Positions 20,560 through 25,544 of a DNA stretch of 25,544 nucleotides are shown one piece after another. Made by a program: the position numbers and the translations under genes. The stretch's first letter is position 1, and every line of letters begins with the position of its first letter. Below the pieces are notes generated by a model. That model saw nothing but the letters and a program-made list of their open reading frames with translations, did no database searches and was not told where the DNA came from. The stretch is from Polymyxa betae (lineage: Eukaryota > Endomyxa > Phytomyxea > Plasmodiophorida > Plasmodiophoridae): contig RBZT01000295.1 of assembly GCA_003693705.1 (NCBI GenBank), positions 1 to 25,544 of the forward strand, written 5' to 3'.

Positions 20560-21081
20560 CTAATAGCAAATATCAGATATAGGGCAGAGAGTATCACTCT
20601 GCTTACAAATGGATATTGAATCAGAATTCGAAACCTGTTGAGGCTCGTAGAGAGAATTCGTGATGGGAGAGTCCGCTTTGCCATTGGACGGATCCGACTC
20701 GGATTTTGCGACGAAGCTTTTATCAGGTTTCGCGTTCTTGAGGCCTTCTGAGTTATTATTCGGCTGAGAAGTTACAATGGATGATGAAGGGATCGAAAAG
20801 GTTTTAGGCGGCATGGCAGGCACATAAGGTGGCCCCTCCTGAAAGTCCTCAAAGAAGAACGAAGTCTCCGGTTCGGATAACGAACGACAACAGCCGCCAT
20901 ACTGTTGCCGCCCAAATTTGCTCTCCATCTTCGCCATTTGATGATAATAGTCGGGAATGTGAGCGATTAAAAAGTCGCAAATAATATGTTTCCATCGTTG
21001 ATCGCCAGGATTAGATTGCGTCCAGTTCTTGTAGCAGACGCTCAAGAGAGTATCTCCATTGTCATCGGCAAGATTGACAAT
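20560..21081 (-). CDS. 3' exon of an unrecognised gene, 5' part separated by a transposon
   Basis: The minus-strand frame runs from 21081 to the stop at 20560 (173 residues) without a good ATG. Its first codons follow cttcgcttag, a convincing 3' splice site. The protein begins IVNLADDNGDTLLSVCYKNW and continues with a compact part (DQRWKHIICDFLIAHIPDYY). It then becomes Ser/Pro/Asn-rich and probably disordered. No family recognised. The inverted-repeat element at 21093-22670 starts only about 12 bp upstream of the exon, so the upstream exon(s), if still functional, lie beyond 22670 and the element sits in an intron. Alternatively this is a truncated gene remnant. Confidence 0.45.
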   Translation of the reverse strand: MVNLADDNGDTLLSVCYKNWTQSNPGDQRWKHIICDFLIAHIPDYYHQMAKMESKFGRQQYGGCCRSLSEPETSFFFEDFQEGPPYVPAMPPKTFSIPSSSIVTSQPNNNSEGLKNAKPDKSFVAKSESDPSNGKADSPITNSLYEPQQVSNSDSISICKQSDTLCPISDICY

Positions 21082-21084
21082 CTA

Positions 21085-21092
21085 AGCGAAGA
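21085..21092 (+). repeat. Left copy of putative 8-bp target-site duplication
   Basis: agcgaaga directly precedes the first GGG of the left terminal inverted repeat. The identical octamer is at 22671-22678 directly after the right end. Confidence 0.6.
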
Positions 21093-21202
21093 GGGTCGCT
21101 GTAAATTGGCCTAAAATTGGCCCTAAAATGGCCTAATCTCCGTGGGCGCAGTTTTCGTTTACAATTGGCCTAAAAATGGCCTAAAGCTCACAGAATATCA
21201 AT

Positions 21203-21218
21203 AACCCTAAAACCCTAC
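21203..21218 (+). repeat. Telomere-like tract inside the inverted-repeat element
   Basis: ataaccctaaaaccctac holds two imperfect CCCTAA-type units just inside the left inverted repeat. Short, so chance is possible. Confidence 0.45.
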
Positions 21219-21420
21219 TCTATAGCTGTTCGTTGCCAGTTTCCAGCTGGCATGGGCAGGGCCCATTTCAAAGCGATTGTCAGTCTTTGTGGAGCTCCCA
21301 GGTGGAATTCATGACAGCTCCGATCTTACGAGTTGCAACAGTAATAAACTTTGAAATATAATACAGGAAACCTGAATTCTGTCCCCCTTTTGATAATTGG
21401 TAGCAAAACGAAAGGTGCTA

Positions 21421-22165
21421 CAGTCAATCCTTTCTATAACGACACTCTTTATAACGACTTCTTTATAGAAGCCCGATAATGGTACTATGTACGGATATTG
21501 TTGTATGGATTCTCTACAAAGTCATCAATGACATGGCGGCGTGGCCCATATCTGTTAGATGAGATTCTTATGGGGCTCTTTGATTATCATCTCGATCCTT
21601 CACAATACAAACTGGATTTTCTACCATTGTCTCGTCACCCTTAGACTAGACACCTGGGAGGATTAGCATGACGTCTGACGCTTAGACCCCTTTTATCTCA
21701 TGTTCCCAACTCCTTCGAGAAAGAGAGAGTCGCTTAGGATAACCGAAAAACAGCTGTTTTGCAGAGTATACAATGATAACATTACAGAGAAAAAACTTTC
21801 TAAACTATTGGGTTATTTGGTGATTCAGGTCTGTCGGTCGACTATTTGTGGCACTGTAAGAGACCTTTCGAAGTTCGAGGATCAGATGAGCAAACTGACG
21901 TTAACGACGACAAATCGAAGCGCATCGAAAGCTTGTTAAACACTTTTCGGGGTAACCTCGAAGAAAAGCCAGAAAAACTTCTTGAAGTTTGTATAGCTTT
22001 AATTTTGTATCAATTCAAGAACTAAACCTAAAAAGAAACGGTTCCAAAAAATAACTGATGCGAGTTTATACATACAAATGGTCCATAGCTTCGGGAGAAT
22101 ACATTTATAACGACAATGTTGTTATAATGAAAACTCGCCTGTGTCGTTATAGAGTGGGAGGACTG
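21421..22165 (+). mobile_element. Pogo/Tigger-like Tc1-mariner remnant, nested, TA target site
   Basis: The ends read cagtcaatcctttctataac then gacac on the left, and the reverse complement of the right end reads cagtcctcccactctataac then gacac. They match at 20 of 25 positions, including the outer cagtc and the inner tctataacgacac. Second ataacgac copies lie further in on both sides. TA dinucleotides flank both ends (21419-21420 and 22166-22167), the Tc1-mariner target. At about 745 bp it is far shorter than an autonomous element and contains only a helix-turn-helix remnant (21700-21939). It is inserted within the larger inverted-repeat element. Confidence 0.85.
21700..21939 (+). pseudogene. 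Remnant of pogo-type transposase DNA-binding domain
   Basis: A 79-residue frame matching the CENP-B/psq-type N-terminal helix-turn-helix of pogo transposases: an opening KRESLRITEKQLFCRVYNDN, then LSKLLG, then CRSTICGTVRDL, equivalent to the V-S-R-S-T-I-S-D-I-L recognition helix. It stops before the second HTH and the DDE/D catalytic domain, so it cannot transpose by itself. A peptide like this might still bind the element ends. Confidence 0.65.
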
Positions 22166-22670
22166 TATAACAACTATTAAGTCACGACTGCAGCTCGGCA
22201 GATCCTGAAATAGGATATTGATTTGGTTCTCAAAAGCAAAGCGCTGTTAGTCTACAACATAATCGCAATCCTAAGCGCAAGAGCGCCAGCACTTCGTTGC
22301 CCTCAAGAAAATTCAAGATTTGTTGGGGCACGAAATCGGTATTGTCTGAGCCTGTTTGAGAGAATTACCCAGAATGAAATTTCCTGAAGGCCGTGCGTAG
22401 ACCATTCAGATATCAACTATCTAGAAAACCCTACAGATGAATAAAGTGTACAAATTTTAGGTGTATTCTCAATTAATGTCAATGCTAGATCCTCATATCA
22501 AAAAATTGTCAACCAATCTGCAATCGTGCATTGAACTGGCGTTAGGCCATTTTTAGGCCATTTGGGCCAGATTAGGCCATCTTTAGGCCAATTGTCATGG
22601 AAAACTGCGCCCACGGAGATTAGGCCATTTTTAGGCCGTAGGCCAATTTTAGACCAAATTCCATTCTCCC

Positions 22671-22678
22671 AGCGAAGA
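22671..22678 (+). repeat. Right copy of putative 8-bp target-site duplication
   Basis: agcgaaga, identical to 21085-21092, immediately after the right inverted repeat. Confidence 0.6.
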
Positions 22679-23138
22679 ATGGCAGCTCGGCCGCCTTTCG
22701 AAGCAGTCGTGTGGAAGCGGTCGTCCACGGATCCCTCCAGTAATGGTCTTCACGAAGCAGCTTTAAAACCGCGGATAGAAACGAAGACGGGGATGATCGG
22801 AATGCACGAAGGGGCGACGGAGACCGAAGAAGGGCGAACGCGGCCCTCAGTTGATCTCCCCAATGCATGATGTCGATCTCGGATTGACTCAATTTCGGTT
22901 TGCCTGAACGATTCCGTAAACAGAACATAATTTCAGGATCGCAATCACTAGATAACAATCAATAAGACGCATTTTGCAAATGCCAATGAAATTCAAAATA
23001 AAAATGTTATAAAAACTTTAAACAAATTGTATAACAATGTATTTCTTTCGTTTTTTGCATTAATTGTAAAGTTTTTTCCAAATGTTTTAAATCAAACATT
23101 AAACGATTTTGAATATAAATAAAAATGTCCTTTTTGCG
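22679..23138. other. Flank of the inverted-repeat element, then AT-rich spacer
   Basis: 22679-22958 is GC-richer and has a minus-strand frame (ending inside the element at 22620) with SQSEIDIMHWGDQLRAAFAL; it could be an upstream exon of the gene ending at 20560, but I cannot place its splice donor. 22960-23138 is very AT-rich and contains two copies of a tttttgc(a/g)ttaattgtaa phrase (about 23053 and 23133). No gene. Confidence 0.35.
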
Positions 23139-23609
23139 TTAATTGTAATGATATGTTTTAGGGCATTTTGATAATGATATTGAAGCCAACCTTAGATTCA
23201 GATAGCGTTCTAATACAGTTAGAGAGCCGTCATGGGCAGACAGCACAGATGGGGAAAGGCTATTGATTATGGTGGTGAAACAATACGATCTGTCCGGAAA
23301 TTCGAACTTGGTTTCCAACAGCAAACGAAGAAACAGCGCTCGTTCGTTCATGAGCGGTTTCGGAGATTCCGCCCACAGCTTGATAGCCAATATTTCATAG
23401 CGTTCAGACTCATAGGGCATTGTCCTAATAGATTTTTCAATTTGAATAGCAGAATATCTTCGAATAAGTTATTACTTAGCAAGATCGAGAAGCCATGTGA
23501 TGTTCTGCTTACAGTAGGTACATGGATCAGTATGACTCAATTTTTTTGCAGCTTCCTTTAAAATGATGTCAATACTACCCCCTTCCCAAACGGTTTCACT
23601 TGGTGCCAT
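23139..23609 (-). pseudogene. Broken ORF of unknown family (double TAA)
   Basis: Starting from ATG at 23609 the minus strand encodes MAPSETVWEGGSIDIILKEA and on to LLDLAK, then two consecutive stop codons (23474-23469). The same frame then stays open to 23139, with coding-like sequence (YEILAIKLWAESPKPLMNER, TKFEFPDRSYCFTTI). I found no GT-AG pair of the right phase that removes the stops. This is most simply a decayed gene of about 155 codons. A CTYC pair in the first part is the only motif. Family not recognised. Confidence 0.4.
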
Positions 23610-23970
23610 TTCAATGTCGAGCTATTCCCAAAATTCATCGTCAAAGAAGCAAAATTGCTGATTTCTTTGGGGTGCAAAATGTATGGCAGATCTACGGACA
23701 GCCGTTAGCGCAGCCACTCCGTGGGCGCGCCCATACTATGCCGTTCAAAAGACTAACAGTGATGACTGACTATATAAATGTAAATGTAAATGTTGTTTTA
23801 GTCAAATTTTCATCTTCCCACATTTCTCACCAAATTATCCATGAATTAGGGTTAGGGTTTTAATGAAATCATTGCTTCAGAAATTGAACAGGCAGAAGGG
23901 CGATGACTTGTTTATAGATGATGATAGTTCAGAATTCTATCAGTTACGGTTTGGTTTCTAAAAGTTGTTT
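23610..23970. other. Intergenic stretch with a reverse-orientation telomere-like tract
   Basis: No credible gene. It holds a short hairpin-like unit (gtatgg...ccatac, 23680-23736) with the 12-mer ctccgtgggcgc that also forms the core of the inverted repeat at 21138-21149. Confidence 0.4.
23846..23863 (-). repeat. Telomere-like tract, TTAGGG on plus
   Basis: ttagggttagggttttaa: two perfect TTAGGG units plus a partial one, in the opposite orientation to the tracts at 12, 1194 and 1514. Confidence 0.7.
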
Positions 23971-24217
23971 TGTGAGCCAGAACACTAATATGGTTTCGAT
24001 ATGGTATATCCTGTGAGCCAGAACTGATATGGTATCGATATGGTGTCCTGTGAGGCGGAATACCAATATGGTATTGATATGGTATCATGTGAGTCCCAAA
24101 ACCGATGTGGTATCAATATGGTATCCTGTGAGGCAGAGTACCCATATGGTATTGATATGGTATCAAAACCGATGTGGTATCGATATGGTACCCCATGAGC
24201 CAGAATACTGATATGGT
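23971..24217 (+). repeat. Degenerate minisatellite, unit about 37-40 bp
   Basis: About six imperfect units built from the phrases gatatggtatcgatatggta and cctgtgagccagaata. The open frame at 24029-24211 encodes repeated M-V-S-I-W-Y-type peptides and is a by-product of the repeat, not a gene. Confidence 0.9.
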
Positions 24218-24275
24218 CCTAGGCTGCACCGTGCAGCGATGTTGTACAATAGATCATAGAGGAAAGATGTCGGTT

Positions 24276-25219
24276 TTAGGCCAGCCATTTATTGTTTTTG
24301 TTACGCAAGTAGTTAACGGTCTCTGTCATGCTGTACTCAAGTCCCAATTGCATACAGAACGCCTTTAACTCTGACTTGTTCATTCTGCTGACAGGTTTAC
24401 ACGGCATGGGGTTTGAGGACGGTTCGTCAGCTGTAACTTCCTCTTCACGAGCCTGTACGATAAATCAGATACACTTACACTTAAATATCAAGAAATAGCT
24501 ATGAATAGGGACCTGGGCGGTCCTGTTGTTAGCATGGCCGTCGCCAATCATATATTCTGTTCCATTATCAAACACAGGTTGGAAGCAGTGTCGCAATGGG
24601 TAGTTAGCATCGCTCATAAATATTCCAAGTTCATGAATGAAATATGCCAGCATCCGCGTCGGCTCCGTTGCGGTCGGATCCCGGCATACCTAGTTCGTCT
24701 GTCAGTAATTGAAAACGCGCTCAGTCTTGAGACTCAAGCCTTCAATAGCACATCGGATGGCAGCTCCATCAAATTTTTCAGCACTTGTGCGTACAGATCT
24801 TTGATGCATTCTGGCGCTACATGTTGAGAGGCAGTACGAAGGAATTTCCACAAAGTCTTGGGCTCAATTCCGTTCACGTTCAAAGCCGGTATCTTATCTT
24901 GAACAATACCAGTGACTGCATGAACGCCAGTGTAAATATAGCCTGCCTTTTTGAAGTCGGCTACAGTGGGCCATTTTTCGTCTTCCAGCTGTAGGGCTTG
25001 CTTCAGGTTGCTCGCTTCGTTACTGTGTAGCTTATTGATGTGTGCAGCAAGATTTAGGTCACTTGTTAAGGGTTTAATACAGCATCCACAGACATTAGGA
25101 ATTATTTCGTGGTTTTTCAACTGGGCATGCTGTTTAAGGAGGTCTTTGAAGGTTTCGAGTTCGAAGGGTTTGGAGTTTGTGACTCTGTCCTTTGTTAGGG
25201 TTGCTACAAGTGTTTTTTT
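24276..25219 (-). CDS. Three-exon gene with C2H2 finger and SAP-like C-terminus (5' end unresolved)
   Basis: Minus-strand exons: 25219(or less)-24752, 24689-24513 and 24452-24276. Introns are 62 and 60 nt, GT-AG and phase 0, and they remove stops in all cases. Exon 1 has a classical C2H2 pattern in VCGCCIKPLTSDLNLAAHIN followed by KLH (C-x2-C-x12-H-x4-H). Next come a conserved-looking region GYIYTGVHAVTGIV and, in exon 2, HELGIFMSDANYPLRHCFQP. Exon 3 ends with MNKSELKAFCMQLGLE...TVNYLRN, which resembles a SAP helix-turn-helix DNA-binding motif. No ATG precedes exon 1 in frame: a TAA lies at 25222-25220 next to an A9 run, and coding-like sequence continues in another frame upstream (EKPLNIPKPKLVRRC, about 25250-25305). 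Either an upstream intron or a homopolymer frameshift explains this. It could be host-derived or the accessory protein of a transposon. Confidence 0.55.
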
Positions 25220-25360
25220 TTACTTTCTAGGAACTTTTTTCCAGCTATCCGTTTATCTGGTGTCCCGACACCTCCTTACCAATTTTGGCTTAGGAATATT
25301 TAGCGGTTTTTCGGCAAGCCCTCTTTGAATTCCAATTCTGTAGCTTTGCAGACAGAATCA

Positions 25361-25429
25361 GAGATAGCCAAATGATAGGGCAAATCGCAAAGTCCGAGTT
25401 CGATTCCCGCTCGAGTAATGTTTTTTTTT
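25361..25429 (+). ncRNA. tRNA-derived, SINE-like Pol III unit (degenerate)
   Basis: An A-box-like tagccaaatgatagggc (25365-25381), a perfect-looking B box gagttcgattccc (25396-25408) and a T9 run (25421-25429) that would terminate Pol III follow each other in order. The A-B spacing (about 30 bp) is too short for a full cloverleaf, the anticodon arm is missing and the T stem has mismatches. It is therefore not a functional tRNA but a tRNA-derived retroposon head or relic. Confidence 0.4.
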
Positions 25430-25544
25430 ATATTCTTCCTGATTTTGATAAAGCGAATTTATTTCATCAGTATTCTTGTCACGTTGGACAGTTAGCTGGT
25501 TAGGCTGAAAATCAGGTCGAGGATTTCACGATCGCAAATTAGCG
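25430..25544. other. Window end, nothing firm
   Basis: No gene is supported. A second A-box-like phrase, ttagctggttaggc with ctgaaaatcag after it (25492-25516), is reminiscent of a tRNA D arm and anticodon stem, but no B box follows before the window ends. Confidence 0.3.

Larger units (their letters stand above)
21093..22670. mobile_element. Terminal-inverted-repeat element with TTAGGCC-rich ends (non-autonomous)
   Basis: The left end (21093 to about 21185) and the right end (about 22565 to 22670, reverse complement) align over roughly 90-100 bp, starting GGG on both sides. A perfect 32-bp stretch (21125-21156 versus 22600-22631) contains the core ctccgtgggcgcagttttc. Both arms are built from repeated ggcctaaaaatggcctaa-type phrases. 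Flanking octamers agcgaaga suggest an 8-bp target duplication, as made by hAT-like or P-like transposases. No transposase of its own is present. About 745 bp of the interior is a later pogo-like insertion, leaving an original element of roughly 830 bp. Superfamily not certain. Confidence 0.75.

Noticed and set aside
24029-24211. Plus-strand ORF of 60 codons
   Set aside because: A product of the degenerate minisatellite; periodic and without other coding features.
1203-24217. CRISPR array candidates in the tandem repeats
   Set aside because: Units are directly adjacent or degenerate, with no unique spacers, and the DNA is eukaryotic.
25484-25544. tRNA-Phe-like gene (ctgaaaatcag resembles an anticodon arm with GAA)
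   Set aside because: The D-arm to anticodon spacing is too short, no acceptor pairing is seen, and no B box appears before the window ends.

Overview
The window looks like nuclear DNA of a fungus. It has dense GT-AG introns of about 45-60 nt, CCCTAA-type telomeric repeats, and one giant gene whose architecture I know only from fungal genomes: a ZNFX1/NFX1-type helicase fused to three CbxX/CfxQ-type AAA+ domains. There is no sign of bacterial gene organisation. The species cannot be named from the sequence.

Layout. 1-1208: a 5'-truncated Penelope-like retroelement (PLE) fragment with an in-frame stop, bracketed by short CCCTAA tracts in the orientation expected if the left edge faces a chromosome end. 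1203-2100: a 23-bp GC-rich minisatellite, another telomere-like tract and a GC-rich block of unknown nature. 2100-4131: weak ORFs only. 4132-16315 (minus strand): the giant gene. I modelled it as 26 exons and 25 GT-AG introns, giving about 3629 residues. Every exon junction keeps the frame and restores family motifs such as the split Walker A loops. 16981-17022: a GA microsatellite. 17764-18553 (minus): a three-exon gene of 225 residues, possibly of the ADP-ribosyltransferase (DarT-like) type. 18554-20559: nothing recognised.

20560-25544 is a transposon-rich region. A minus-strand exon (20560-21081) abuts a terminal-inverted-repeat element (21093-22670) with an apparent 8-bp target duplication. 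A pogo/Tigger-like Tc1-mariner remnant (21421-22165, TA target) is nested inside it. Beyond lie a broken minus-strand ORF (23139-23609), a minisatellite (23971-24217), a three-exon C2H2/SAP-like gene (24276-25219, 5' end unresolved) and a degenerate tRNA-derived, SINE-like unit (25361-25429).

How the parts may work together: the giant protein combines an RG-rich N-terminus, a UPF1-like SF1 helicase, a Cys/His array, an NFX1 zinc-finger array and three AAA+ modules. That suggests an RNA-surveillance or RNA-defence machine, by analogy with animal ZNFX1. The neighbouring putative ART-like gene and the mobile elements make this a plausible defence or subtelomeric neighbourhood, but a functional link is only inference. 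Coding assignments rest on my manual reading and on memory of protein families; no database search was run.
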